From positions 1 through 48,356 of the forward strand of contig JADLCD010000169.1 of NCBI GenBank assembly GCA_020847395.1: a stretch of DNA of 48,356 bases, read 5' to 3'. This DNA is from Chitinophagaceae bacterium. GTDB taxonomy: Bacteria > Bacteroidota > Bacteroidia > Chitinophagales > Chitinophagaceae. This document shows positions 16,173-24,928 of this stretch, piece after piece; position 1 is the first letter of the stretch, and every line of letters starts with the position of its first letter. The notes beneath the pieces are model-generated. The model searched no databases and was not told the origin of the DNA. It saw only the letters and a list, made by a program, of their open reading frames with translations. Position numbers and translations under genes: made by a program.

Positions 16173-18143
16173 ATGCTGGCAGGTTTGCAGGATGTAACAT
16201 TTGAATTTGGCGCCAGAACTATTGTACGCGATGCCACCTGGCATATTCAGCCTTACGAACGTATTGGGTTGATTGGTTACAATGGTACCGGAAAATCTAC
16301 TTTACTAAAAGTGTTGGTGGGTGAATATCTTCCCTCCGCCGGAACCGTGGAAAGAGGGCGGGGCACCACCATTGGTTATCTTCACCAGGATTTATTAAGC
16401 TTTGATACCAACGATTCAATATTGCAGGTAGCGCTAAGCGCTTTTGAAAAAATTTTATTGCTCGAAAAAGAAATTGAAGATTTAGGCAAACGCTTAGAGA
16501 AAGAACACGAGAACGAAGCATTGCTGCATGAATATTCTGATAAACTGCACGAAATAGAAACTCTTGGCGGTTATAATATTCACCACAAAACAGAAGAAGT
16601 ATTACAGGGATTAGGCTTTGTCAACACCGACCTTCACCGACCTTATAAAGAGTTTAGCGGTGGATGGCGCATGCGTGTATTGCTGGCAAAAATGATATTG
16701 CAGCAGCCTGATTTATTATTGCTCGATGAGCCTACCAACCATCTTGACCTTCCTTCTATTGAATGGCTGGAAAAATACCTGATACATTACAAAGGCGCTG
16801 TTGTTATAGTAAGCCATGATAAATATTTTTTGAATCGCATGGTTACAAAAATTGTGGAACTATACCAGCAACAACTGCATTTCTATAATGGCAATTTCGA
16901 TTTTTATGAAACGGAGAAAGCCATGCGTATTGACCTGCAGCAACGTGCTTTTGAAAATCAGCAGGAGTATATACGCCAGCAGGAACGCTTTATAGAACGC
17001 TTTCGCGCAAAGGCAACCAAAGCAGCACAGGCACAAAGCGCCATGAAACGGTTAGATAAACTGGAGCGCATAGAAGATGTAGCGCTTGACAGGCCTGAAA
17101 TAAAAATCAATTTCCAGTTAGATAAAATACCGGGGAAAATTATTTGCACATTAAAGCATATAACAAAAAAATTTGGTAACAACACAATTGTTGAAGATGC
17201 TGCTGCGGAAATTAATCGTGGTGATAAGATTGCATTGATTGGCGCAAATGGTAAAGGTAAATCTACATTGCTGCGCATTGTAGCCGGCACTGAACCTTTT
17301 GAAGGGCAGAGAATATGGGGGCATAATGTGGAAGAAAGTTTTTACGCGCAGCACCAGTTGGAGGCGCTGCATGTGCAGGATAATATACTGGAGGAAATGA
17401 AAAATAGCGGCAGCCAGAAAACAGAACAGGAACTCAGAACTTTATTAGGCTGTTTTTTATTTAGCGGAGATGATGTTGAAAAGAAAATAAAAGTATTGAG
17501 CGGAGGTGAGAAAGCGAGAGTGGCATTGGCGAAAACAATAGTGAGTAAAGCCAACTTTCTTATACTGGATGAACCTACCAACCACCTTGACCTGCTAAGT
17601 ATTGACCTGTTGATTGAAGCCTTGAATCGTTATAACGGCACGGTAATACTGGTAAGTCACGACAGGCATTTTATTTCCAAAGCAGCCAATCGTATTTGGG
17701 AAATTGATGACCATGAGATAAAAGATTTTGCCGGCGGTTACGAGGAATGGATGGAATGGAAAGAGAGAAAAAAAGCAGAAGCTGCAAAGCAAAATTCACC
17801 TCAACCCAAACAGGAAAAAAAGCAGCAGGAGCAAAAACCTACTGAAGAGGTAAAACCCCAACCGGTTCAAAAGCCTAATGCTCCTATTGATAAGGAGTTA
17901 AAAAAAGAATTACAAAAGCAACAACGTAATCTTCAGTTGCTGGAAGAAAAAATAGCTTCGCTTACAAAACAAAAAAAAGAGTTGGAAGATCAGTTGGCAT
18001 TGCCCGAAATATATTCGGATAAAAATAAATTTCTTGCTGCCGAAACAGGCTATAAAAAAGCTGCTACTGCACTCGAAAGCGCAAACAAAGAATACGAGGT
18101 TGTGTTTGAGAAGCTAATGGAGCTGGAGGAGAAGGGTAAGTAG
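16173..18143 (+). CDS. ABC-F family ATPase (ribosome-associated)
   Basis: A 656-residue soluble protein with two ABC ATPase domains and no membrane segments. Domain 1 has Walker A GYNGTGKST (35-43), the signature FSGGWRMR and Walker B LLLLDEPTNHLD. Domain 2 has GANGKGKST (about 355), LSGGEKAR and FLILDEPTNHLD. Between them lies the charged linker (about 240-310) that reaches the ribosomal P/E site in ABC-F proteins. A Lys/Gln/Glu-rich segment and a coiled coil form the last about 100 residues, as in the Uup branch. ABC-F factors modulate translation or protect ribosomes; no antibiotic-resistance subtype can be assigned. Its stop is only 2 nt from the stop of the convergent caspase gene, with no terminator between. 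Confidence 0.93.
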   Translation: MLAGLQDVTFEFGARTIVRDATWHIQPYERIGLIGYNGTGKSTLLKVLVGEYLPSAGTVERGRGTTIGYLHQDLLSFDTNDSILQVALSAFEKILLLEKEIEDLGKRLEKEHENEALLHEYSDKLHEIETLGGYNIHHKTEEVLQGLGFVNTDLHRPYKEFSGGWRMRVLLAKMILQQPDLLLLDEPTNHLDLPSIEWLEKYLIHYKGAVVIVSHDKYFLNRMVTKIVELYQQQLHFYNGNFDFYETEKAMRIDLQQRAFENQQEYIRQQERFIERFRAKATKAAQAQSAMKRLDKLERIEDVALDRPEIKINFQLDKIPGKIICTLKHITKKFGNNTIVEDAAAEINRGDKIALIGANGKGKSTLLRIVAGTEPFEGQRIWGHNVEESFYAQHQLEALHVQDNILEEMKNSGSQKTEQELRTLLGCFLFSGDDVEKKIKVLSGGEKARVALAKTIVSKANFLILDEPTNHLDLLSIDLLIEALNRYNGTVILVSHDRHFISKAANRIWEIDDHEIKDFAGGYEEWMEWKERKKAEAAKQNSPQPKQEKKQQEQKPTEEVKPQPVQKPNAPIDKELKKELQKQQRNLQLLEEKIASLTKQKKELEDQLALPEIYSDKNKFLAAETGYKKAATALESANKEYEVVFEKLMELEEKGK

Positions 18144-18145
18144 CA

Positions 18146-19477
18146 TTATTTCTGCTCCAGTTTGTATGTTGGTTTTTGTTTGCAAACAATTTTTTTGTCT
18201 TTATCGCACCATGTTCTTTGTGCTTTAACAACAGTTTGTTGTTCCGCGTTGTTTAATAAAACCGGCCATGAAACATTGTTGGCAAAATGTCCCACTGATT
18301 TTTCAAGCGATTCTCTGAAGTTGAATGTAAAAATTCCCCCGGTACTATTGCCGGCAGATAGCTCGCCTTTTGATGCGGCAGTCATTAATATGGATGTTGG
18401 ATTGTTGCTGAGAAAAAGCGCTTTGCAATTTTCCATATTCCAACCGATAGATGAACTGCGGGTGGTAGCAACATCTGTGCTGATAGTGTTGCTCTGCGAT
18501 GGATCGGCATTGCAACAATCACTTAATATAAGGTTGAGTCTTGCACCTTTTGCTTTAAACCGTTTATAAATGTCTTCCATATTCAGCGTGTACTCTCCGC
18601 CGTAATTTTGATAGGCTTTATCTCTCAGGTCGAGATAAGGAAAAGTATAACCATCTTTTGCATTTGCAAAGCCATGCCCCGAGTAATAAAAAACTACAAT
18701 ATCGCCGGGGTTGGGGTTAATAGCATTAATGGCATTATCAACATTTACCTTAGTAAAGTCTTTGCCAAAAATCACTTTCGGAACAAATTGAATCTGCATA
18801 AATTCAGCCAACTGGCTGAATGTTTTATAGGTAGCATCTTTGTCTACAACGCATGTAGTGCCAATGGAAATATCTTCTGTATTGGCTACCAGCAAAAGGA
18901 ACATACGGATATTTTTTTGTTCAGGCAGAACAGGTCTTGTCTTGGCTTCTTCAAAAAAGTTTTCATAAAAATCATCCTGTTCTGTAAAATATTTTGATAC
19001 CAGTTGCTTTGTCAGGTCTTTTTCATTCAGCAGCCGTTGGGTAAATTCACCTTCCACATCTTTGCCATCATCACCGGTAGAAATCACAGAACCCGGCTCG
19101 TACACACCTGTAGCCGGATTTTTCTGAAACCAGAAAATATCCGGGTCATATTTAAGGTCAGAAGGTCCAACCACCACCTGCGGATCATAACCTTCAAACA
19201 CGAGTATGTTTTCGTCGGCTTGTTTGCCCTCGGTACCATCGTTTAAATAATGCTCCTGCATCTGCAGGTCAACAATAACAGGTTTATTGGTTTCTTCATC
19301 AATAAAACTCACTCTCATAAAACCTGTTCCGTCTGCGTTCCGCACCATAAAGGCATTGTATTTTTCACGGTTTTTGCCAATGTCAAAATGATAGTCAAAT
19401 TCATAAATAGAAGATTGAGCTAAAACAGACGTGCAGCAAATAACTATGCAGCATAACAGGAAGTACCTGGTGAGCAT
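18146..19477 (-). CDS. Secreted caspase-fold (peptidase C14) protein
   Basis: A 443-residue exported protein with a signal peptide (about 1-20, ending VLAQ), an unassigned N-terminal region (about 21-185) and a C14 caspase-like domain (about 190-415). The catalytic dyad is visible: His268 in FYYSGHG and Cys322 (or the adjacent Cys321) in SDCCNAD, each after the expected hydrophobic strand. Bacterial caspase homologues are Arg/Lys-specific (metacaspase-like) or orphan proteases. Here export suggests action in the periplasm or outside rather than programmed cell death. The N-terminal region resembles no domain I recognise and may bind a ligand. The gene is divergent from the TPR membrane protein (159-bp shared upstream region); a TAGCTTTA box one base off the -7 consensus lies 30 nt before the start. 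Confidence 0.85.
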   Translation of the reverse strand: MLTRYFLLCCIVICCTSVLAQSSIYEFDYHFDIGKNREKYNAFMVRNADGTGFMRVSFIDEETNKPVIVDLQMQEHYLNDGTEGKQADENILVFEGYDPQVVVGPSDLKYDPDIFWFQKNPATGVYEPGSVISTGDDGKDVEGEFTQRLLNEKDLTKQLVSKYFTEQDDFYENFFEEAKTRPVLPEQKNIRMFLLLVANTEDISIGTTCVVDKDATYKTFSQLAEFMQIQFVPKVIFGKDFTKVNVDNAINAINPNPGDIVVFYYSGHGFANAKDGYTFPYLDLRDKAYQNYGGEYTLNMEDIYKRFKAKGARLNLILSDCCNADPSQSNTISTDVATTRSSSIGWNMENCKALFLSNNPTSILMTAASKGELSAGNSTGGIFTFNFRESLEKSVGHFANNVSWPVLLNNAEQQTVVKAQRTWCDKDKKIVCKQKPTYKLEQK

Positions 19478-19636
19478 TGTGAAGCGTTTTAATGGACGAG
19501 GGATATCTAAAGCTACTCATCTATTAGAAAATTTCAAAATAATTTGTTGCGGAAAGCTGCGCGGGTAAAAGGTTTCAGGAAATATTTTTACAAAAACATG
19601 TTTAATAACTAACTTGTATAGCCGAAATTATCATTA

Positions 19637-21070
19637 ATGCGCATTCCCTTAACCAAGCTGCATCTCCCGGAACGATACTGTATTGCATTGGTTTTCCTGT
19701 TTTTTGTTACTACCATTTACGCACAAAAGCAAAAAGCTGATAGCCTGGATAATTTGCTGGCAGCCGAAAAAGCCGACACTAATAAGGTGTTATTCATGTG
19801 GCAGTTAGCCGATGCCGTTAGCATGTATCAACCGGATACGGCATTAAAAACAGCGCAACAGGCGCTCTTTCTTGCAAGAAGAATCAGGTATAAGGAAGGA
19901 GAATCCCGGTCACTTGGTATTATCGCGGAAATTTTCAGGAAGATTGGTAACTATCCGCGTGCGCTTGAGTTTAATATAAAAAAGCTGGAGCTGGAAGACA
20001 ACAGGAATAACCCTTATAACCTGGCAAGCGTTTTAATGAATATTGGTATTGTATATGTTTTCCAGGAAGAATACCAGGAAGGGCTGCAATATTATTCCCG
20101 TGCCGATTCAATAATAACCGCGTATAATATTGAGCCGTTTAAATATAATATTGCTTTAAACATTGGCGATGTATACAACCGCCTGAATGTTACAGATTCT
20201 GCATATGCTTATTTTAATAAATCGCTCGATATTGCGAATAAGCTTAAAGACGGCGATTATATCGGAACATCCATGACGGGCTTAGCGCATACATATGTGA
20301 AACAGGGAAATTATCCATTTGCATTGCTGCATTATCAAACAGCTATTCCTTATTTGAAAGCAGCGCATGATGATGATATTTTTTGTGAAGCAACGCTTGG
20401 ACTTGCGTGCTTGTTTCAAAAATTAAATAAAAATGATTCAGCAGTTTATTATGCATTGCTTTCTGTAAATACAGCAAAAAAAGCTGGGTTTTTAGCGCAT
20501 GAACTTGAAGCCGCTGAAATGCTGACCAACCATTATAAAGATGTAAACAGAATTGATAGCGCTTTTATGTATATGAATTATGTGAGAAATCTTAATGATA
20601 CGATTAACAGTCGTGGTAAAATCCGGGAGATTCAGATTATTTCAAGCAACGAACAATTAAGGCAGGCAGAAATAGAGGAGAATAGACAAATAGCACTCAG
20701 GGAGCGTTCTCAGCAGTTACAACTATTGTTCATTGCAATGTTTATCATATTTCTTTTTCTTGTAACTGTTATACTAAGCCGTATAAGAATAAGTGTAAGA
20801 GTTGTAAGGATATTGGGAATTGTTTCATTGCTGATGTTTTTTGAATACTTAACATTATTGCTGCATCCTTATGTTAAAGAAATAACCCATCACACTCCCA
20901 TCTTCGAAATAATTATTTTTGTAGCTATGGCAGCAGTGCTTATACCGGCACATCATCGTATTGAGCACTGGATGATAGCAAAATTAACCCGGGGAAAACA
21001 TGAAACCAGGGGTATGAAATTCAAGCTTAAAACAATCAGTATTAAAGTAAAAGCACCTTCGGATAAGTAA
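19637..21070 (+). CDS. TPR protein with three C-terminal membrane helices
   Basis: A 477-residue protein with a signal peptide (about 1-29), tandem TPR motifs (about 35-320), a short coiled coil (about 325-355, REIQIISSNEQLRQAEIEENRQ) and three membrane helices (about 358-376, 386-407 and 418-440), followed by a basic cytoplasmic-like tail. The start of this layout copies Bacteroidota TPR histidine kinases and TPR-LuxR regulators, but no kinase, HTH or GGDEF domain follows the helices. It could be a sensor whose output partner is encoded elsewhere, or an envelope scaffold. Divergent to the secreted caspase gene; a functional link is only suggested by position. Confidence 0.8.
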   Translation: MRIPLTKLHLPERYCIALVFLFFVTTIYAQKQKADSLDNLLAAEKADTNKVLFMWQLADAVSMYQPDTALKTAQQALFLARRIRYKEGESRSLGIIAEIFRKIGNYPRALEFNIKKLELEDNRNNPYNLASVLMNIGIVYVFQEEYQEGLQYYSRADSIITAYNIEPFKYNIALNIGDVYNRLNVTDSAYAYFNKSLDIANKLKDGDYIGTSMTGLAHTYVKQGNYPFALLHYQTAIPYLKAAHDDDIFCEATLGLACLFQKLNKNDSAVYYALLSVNTAKKAGFLAHELEAAEMLTNHYKDVNRIDSAFMYMNYVRNLNDTINSRGKIREIQIISSNEQLRQAEIEENRQIALRERSQQLQLLFIAMFIIFLFLVTVILSRIRISVRVVRILGIVSLLMFFEYLTLLLHPYVKEITHHTPIFEIIIFVAMAAVLIPAHHRIEHWMIAKLTRGKHETRGMKFKLKTISIKVKAPSDK

Positions 21071-21122
21071 GATAGCTGCTATCTTAATCAGTATAAGGTT
21101 AGCCGTAGTTCAGAGGAAAGTA

Positions 21123-21314
21123 TTAGTTACCGCCTTTTACAGGTCTTGTAGTTGCGGTATCCATGCGGATGGTGTCAGCAGCAGGTACTGTGTCAGCAGG
21201 TTTAACTGTAGTGCTGTCTTCTTTTTTTTCCTGGCTGTTGCAGGCTGCAATAGTCAGTGTAAACATTAAAATTCCCGAAACAATTGCAAGGGTTGATTTG
21301 CGAAAGTTAACCAT
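21123..21314 (-). CDS. Small lipoprotein, unknown
   Basis: A 63-residue protein with a lipoprotein signal peptide: hydrophobic stretch about 8-23, then a lipobox of the form TIAAC with the lipidated Cys near residue 25. The mature part is short, low-complexity and rich in Thr, Asp and Pro, ending TRPVKGGN. Similar small lipoproteins with a TRPVK-type tail are common in Chitinophagaceae. There is no known function. It is convergent with the TPR gene, with 52 nt between the stops. Confidence 0.7.
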   Translation of the reverse strand: MVNFRKSTLAIVSGILMFTLTIAACNSQEKKEDSTTVKPADTVPAADTIRMDTATTRPVKGGN

Positions 21315-21621
21315 AATAAAAATATTTAGATACGAAGGTTACCGATAATATTTCAATCATCAAAAAATATTTGAGTAAAGCGAGGTACACGGGTTAAATG
21401 ATCCATTTTAACTTCTTACCCGGCAGTCTTACCATAAGATACAATATTCACAGGTTATCCCCGTTATTAACATGGTTTAAATAACGCGTTGTTTTAACTC
21501 AGTCCCGTTTTTAAAAAACTGATATCCTAACCGTCCGTCCGTAACGCTGTGATTACTTCCCCTGTCAAAAATATTATTTGATCCGGGCCCTGTCATTTTT
21601 AATCTAAAAAAAACAGTGTCT
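21315..21621. other. Intergenic gap before the small membrane ORF
   Basis: About 300 bp with no supported gene. It contains a short CCGT tandem (CCGTCCGTCCGT, near 21530) and a TATTATTTG sequence (21572-21580), one base longer than a -7 box, which might serve the 34-codon ORF at 21622. I see no hairpin or RNA gene. Confidence 0.4.
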
Positions 21622-21726
21622 ATGAAACAATTTATTACGCATTACGCAACAGCAGAAGTAAAAGTTTACATTATTTCATTGGCTTATTTTTCTGCCATGA
21701 CCTTTTTCGCAATGTGGTATGTATAA
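21622..21726 (+). CDS. Candidate 34-residue single-span membrane peptide
   Basis: An ATG-started frame of 34 codons with a hydrophobic, aromatic C-terminal half (YIISLAYFSAMTFFAMWYV) that fits one membrane helix after a short polar N-terminus (KQFITHYATAEVK). An A-rich stretch lies just upstream of the ATG, and a near-consensus -7 box about 40 nt before it. It lies in an otherwise empty gap between two minus-strand genes. It may be a real small protein, but no homologue is known to me and chance cannot be excluded. Confidence 0.35.
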   Translation: MKQFITHYATAEVKVYIISLAYFSAMTFFAMWYV

Positions 21727-21798
21727 TACTTAATTGCGCTGCCAGTAAAAGCAAAGGCGGAGCATGAAGGAGCAACGCTTCGCCTTTCACTATACTTC

Positions 21799-23211
21799 TT
21801 ACACCTTTACCAATTTCCATTTTCCTTTTCTAAAAATAATATAGGCTGCTATTGTAATAGCTGTTTCCGCAACAGGAATGGCTAGAAACACGCCTGTTGG
21901 TCCCCAATCAAATACATGTGCCATAAGCCAGGCAACCGGTATCTGCAAAAACCAGAATCCAAAAAAGTTTATCCAGGTGGGCGTGCGTGTATCGCCTGCG
22001 CCATTAAAAGCATTGCCTATCACCATTCCTATTCCATAAAAGATATAACCTGTACTGATAATACGCATAGCTGATACCGCATATTTTTTTACATCGGCCT
22101 CGTTGGTAAAAAAGCTGATAATAAATTCTGCAAAAACTAAAAATATAAGCGATACAATACCCATAAATATGGCATTGTATTTTACCGTTGTCATCACGGA
22201 TTTTTCTGCTCTTTCCGGCGAGCCGGCTCCAAGATTTTGACCAACCAGCGTTGCCGCCGCGTTACTCATTCCCCATGCAGGTAAAATAAAAAACATCACT
22301 ATTCTTAATGCTACCTGGTATCCTGCTGATGCCTCACTGTGACCCGTACGTGCAACAATACTCGCCAGCACAATCCAGCTACCGGAACCAATCAGGAACT
22401 GTAATGTTCCCGGCCATGCAATATTTGCAAGATTTTTCAGCACAGGCCAATCCGGTTTAAAATAGTTGAGCGTAATACGGATGACCTTACTGCCATGGAA
22501 GAGATTATACAATTGGTAAATCACGCCTATCCCCCTGCCAATGGTTGTGGCAACAGCAGCACCTGTTAAGCCCATTGCAGGTATTGGTCCCCAACCGCGA
22601 ATGAGCAGCGGGCATAAAATAATATTGCAGATATTAGCCAGCCACAAACTTTTCATTGCTATCATCGGGTTACCTGCGCCCCTGAAAATACCATTGATGA
22701 GAAAGAGTAACATAATTACTACGCTGGCGCCCATTATTGTCCGCGTATAGGTTATGCCTTCTCTCACTGTTGCTTCTTCTGCACCCATGAGGCGCAAAAT
22801 ATCGCCGGCGAAAATTATTCCGCAAATACTAACCGCAATTGTTATAGCTATTGATAGTATAAGTGATTGAACAGCGGCTACTGAAGCGCCTTCTTTATTT
22901 TTTTCACCTACGCGCCTTGCAACCACCGCGCTTGCTGCCATGCTTATACCCATAGCAAGCGAATACACAATTGTAATTACAGATTCAGTAAGCCCCACAG
23001 TTGATGTGGCATGTTTACCAAGATGGCTTACAAAAAATATATCCACTACGGCAAATACACTTTCCATGCCCATTTCAAGCATCATGGGTATGGCTAATAA
23101 GAAAATAGCTTTTCGTATACTGCCCGTAGTATAGTCGTGTTCTTCACCACTGATAGCGTCTTTTATTGTTTGCCAGGCAGCATTGCTTTGCCTGGTATTT
23201 GTTTCAGTCAT
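21799..23211 (-). CDS. MATE family multidrug/cation efflux transporter
   Basis: A 470-residue integral membrane protein of the MATE (NorM-like) family with about 12 helices arranged as two six-helix bundles. The first bundle opens with LLAIPMMLEMGMESVFAVVDIFFVSHLG, a typical MATE helix pair, and the second (from about 240) has the matching FLIGSGSWIVLAS segment. MATE proteins expel drugs or metabolites in exchange for Na+ or H+. The start at 23211 (MTETNTRQ) is preferred over the upstream in-frame ATG at 23247, which would add a 12-residue hydrophobic extension that is atypical of the family. Confidence 0.92.
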   Translation of the reverse strand: MTETNTRQSNAAWQTIKDAISGEEHDYTTGSIRKAIFLLAIPMMLEMGMESVFAVVDIFFVSHLGKHATSTVGLTESVITIVYSLAMGISMAASAVVARRVGEKNKEGASVAAVQSLILSIAITIAVSICGIIFAGDILRLMGAEEATVREGITYTRTIMGASVVIMLLFLINGIFRGAGNPMIAMKSLWLANICNIILCPLLIRGWGPIPAMGLTGAAVATTIGRGIGVIYQLYNLFHGSKVIRITLNYFKPDWPVLKNLANIAWPGTLQFLIGSGSWIVLASIVARTGHSEASAGYQVALRIVMFFILPAWGMSNAAATLVGQNLGAGSPERAEKSVMTTVKYNAIFMGIVSLIFLVFAEFIISFFTNEADVKKYAVSAMRIISTGYIFYGIGMVIGNAFNGAGDTRTPTWINFFGFWFLQIPVAWLMAHVFDWGPTGVFLAIPVAETAITIAAYIIFRKGKWKLVKV

Positions 23212-23395
23212 ATAGTAAATAATAAAACTTATTAAAAGAAAATGCAAGGCCGGATAACCCAGGGAATATAAAATATCAGATTGGCCTTTACGTTTTGTGG
23301 CTTCCCTGAGTGTAATTACAATTTCATAATGCGCTTATTGAAGATGAACAAAAGTAATCATTCTGTTTGTAATTCAAAATACGGCTATTAATCAT

Positions 23396-23672
23396 TTAAG
23401 GTGCCGGGCAGGTATCCCTTCAGGTATTTCCTTTTTTGCTGACATTAAAACCAACACACTTTCTCCGCAACAAGCATTTAATTCAATACAACCTGCCGGC
23501 GGGAGAAGCAATCTCAACCTTGAATTATGAACGAACCCGCCGCAAGATGCTTTTGATTCAAGGCAGCAAGCGGGCGGGCTCGCAGTGACGGTAAAAGTTT
23601 TAAGTTTACAACCAGCACTAAGGCAAAGCATACATTCACTCAACCTCCCGCCGTCTTTGCGATCCCGCCAGT
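23396..23672 (-). repeat. Dispersed repeat, copy B (longest copy)
   Basis: Its left part (23396-23527) is the reverse complement of 1-132, ungapped; its right part (23610-23671) is the reverse complement of 48147-48208 with two mismatches. It therefore joins both partial matches in one unit of about 280 bp. On the minus strand it carries an open frame (to the stop at 23392) rich in Cys, Leu and Pro. No transposase, terminal inverted repeat or target duplication is evident. Orientation is opposite to copies A and C. Confidence 0.9.
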
Positions 23673-23779
23673 ATGTAAACACAGTTGCATGCTGCATCAC
23701 AATTTTTTTGAAAAAAATTATAGCAGGCTACCTGTCCTACTCAGAAAAGAAAGAATCGCTAAAAACAGTAACCTGTTAC

Positions 23780-23816
23780 AAAAATATAAGCCCCGCATTA
23801 CGGGGCTTATATTTTT
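23780..23816. terminator. Strong intrinsic terminator (16-bp perfect stem, CATTA loop)
   Basis: The arms 23780-23795 and 23801-23816 are perfect complements (core AAGCCCCG/CGGGGCTT) with a 5-nt loop, flanked by A-runs and T-runs so that it can work in both directions. It lies about 225 nt past the end of the FkbM-GT4 operon on the minus strand and is its most likely terminator. Confidence 0.85.
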
Positions 23817-24040
23817 ATTCCTGATAAATATTCAGGTTTTTACCTCAAAAGGTTTTTCATTGGAAGTTAATATTTTTCAGAGCCTTAACTTCAGATATTG
23901 AAATAATGAAAACGCAATTTCGTTATGTGGTTGCAAAGCTACTGTAGTTAAATGTATTGTACCTATTTATAATTATAAAATTTATAATTTAAGTATTACT
24001 ACTTATAAAGAAATACAGTACAACGCTTATTTTGTGTGAA

Positions 24041-24895
24041 TTACTCTTCATTTTTTTGACTCAAATAAAGATCCGTATGATCAGTTAAGGTGATCAATGT
24101 TTCTATAGCAGATTCATCAAGGTCTTCAATTTGCTCAACATCTTTAATTCTCCTGACAGTAAATTCAGAAAACAGGTATTCGGTAAACGCCCTTGGATTA
24201 TCGTATAAAAAGGGGCTGTACTCAATAATAATCTGTAAGTCTTTATTATTGGCAATAGTTTCTTTCATCCCTTCAAACACAAAGGGCTCCGCTCCTTCAA
24301 CATCCATTTTAATCACATCTACCTTACTTAAATTAAGCTCTCTCAGCATGATATCGAGCGTGGTGGTTCGTACTTTAAATGATGATTTCGGTTTTATCAA
24401 CCTGTCTACCCTGTTTATAATGCTCGCATCACCAAAAGAATCCTCAGGAACCCTTAGTCTCAGCTTTCCTTCTTTATCGGCAAGCGCCAATTCGGAAACT
24501 TCAAAGCCGGGTCCATTCAGTCCTGAAGTTAAACGAAGTAGTTTTGCAATATCAGGATTAGGCTCAACGGCAATTGTTCTTCCTGTATCGCCGGATAAAG
24601 CAGACATCAGAACAGAAAAATATCCGACGTTAGCTCCTATGTCCAGGCATATATCCCCGGGTTTTATGATTTTGGCAAGATATTGAGTAAGCCATGTTTC
24701 CCAAAAACCATCCATGATCAAATGCGGAGCAATACCTCTATCCCTGGTGTCTATATATATTTTATACCTGGTAAGTACCCTGCATATTGCCATATTGTTT
24801 TCGAGATACGCATAGTTTGCATAGTGCCGACAGGGAGATTCAAATTCAAAGCCGGGTAAGGATGCTATATCTTCTATTCTGAAAAAAGGCGTCAT
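24041..24895 (-). CDS. FkbM family SAM-dependent methyltransferase (copy 1)
   Basis: A 284-residue methyltransferase. The SAM-binding motif DIGANVGYFS lies at about 82-91, with VEPNP at the end of the next strand, and the FkbM hallmark KMDVEGAEPFVFEGM lies at about 195-210. The N-terminal about 75 residues (CRVLTRYKIYIDTRDRG, HLIMDGFWETW) form the extension usual in polysaccharide-cluster members. FkbM enzymes O-methylate hydroxyls of sugars or polyketides. It is the last gene of a minus-strand operon GT4-FkbM-FkbM, 33 nt after its paralogue. The tandem pair suggests methylation at two positions or on two sugars. Confidence 0.9.
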   Translation of the reverse strand: MTPFFRIEDIASLPGFEFESPCRHYANYAYLENNMAICRVLTRYKIYIDTRDRGIAPHLIMDGFWETWLTQYLAKIIKPGDICLDIGANVGYFSVLMSALSGDTGRTIAVEPNPDIAKLLRLTSGLNGPGFEVSELALADKEGKLRLRVPEDSFGDASIINRVDRLIKPKSSFKVRTTTLDIMLRELNLSKVDVIKMDVEGAEPFVFEGMKETIANNKDLQIIIEYSPFLYDNPRAFTEYLFSEFTVRRIKDVEQIEDLDESAIETLITLTDHTDLYLSQKNEE

Positions 24896-24928
24896 TAATT
24901 TTAAACCTTGTTATAGCAAAATAACACA

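Larger units (their letters stand above)
23212..24040. other. Gene-poor 0.8-kb region holding repeat copy B and a terminator
   Basis: No gene is supported here. The interval holds the repeat at 23396-23672 and the strong hairpin at 23780-23816; the remaining AT-rich bases, including 23840-24040, show nothing I can name. Short frames in both directions lie on the repeat. Confidence 0.6.

Noticed and set aside
21440-21500. GGTTATCCCCG as a DnaA box / origin
   Set aside because: A single imperfect match without a cluster, AT-rich unwinding element or dnaA/dnaN neighbours.
23392-23700. 102-codon minus-strand ORF over repeat copy B as a gene
   Set aside because: It lies on the dispersed repeat, and its start region has no promoter or ribosome-binding signal. 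Frame conservation is reported as a finding instead.
24090-24686. Plus-strand ORF of 198 codons
   Set aside because: Antisense shadow of an FkbM methyltransferase gene with clear SAM motifs.
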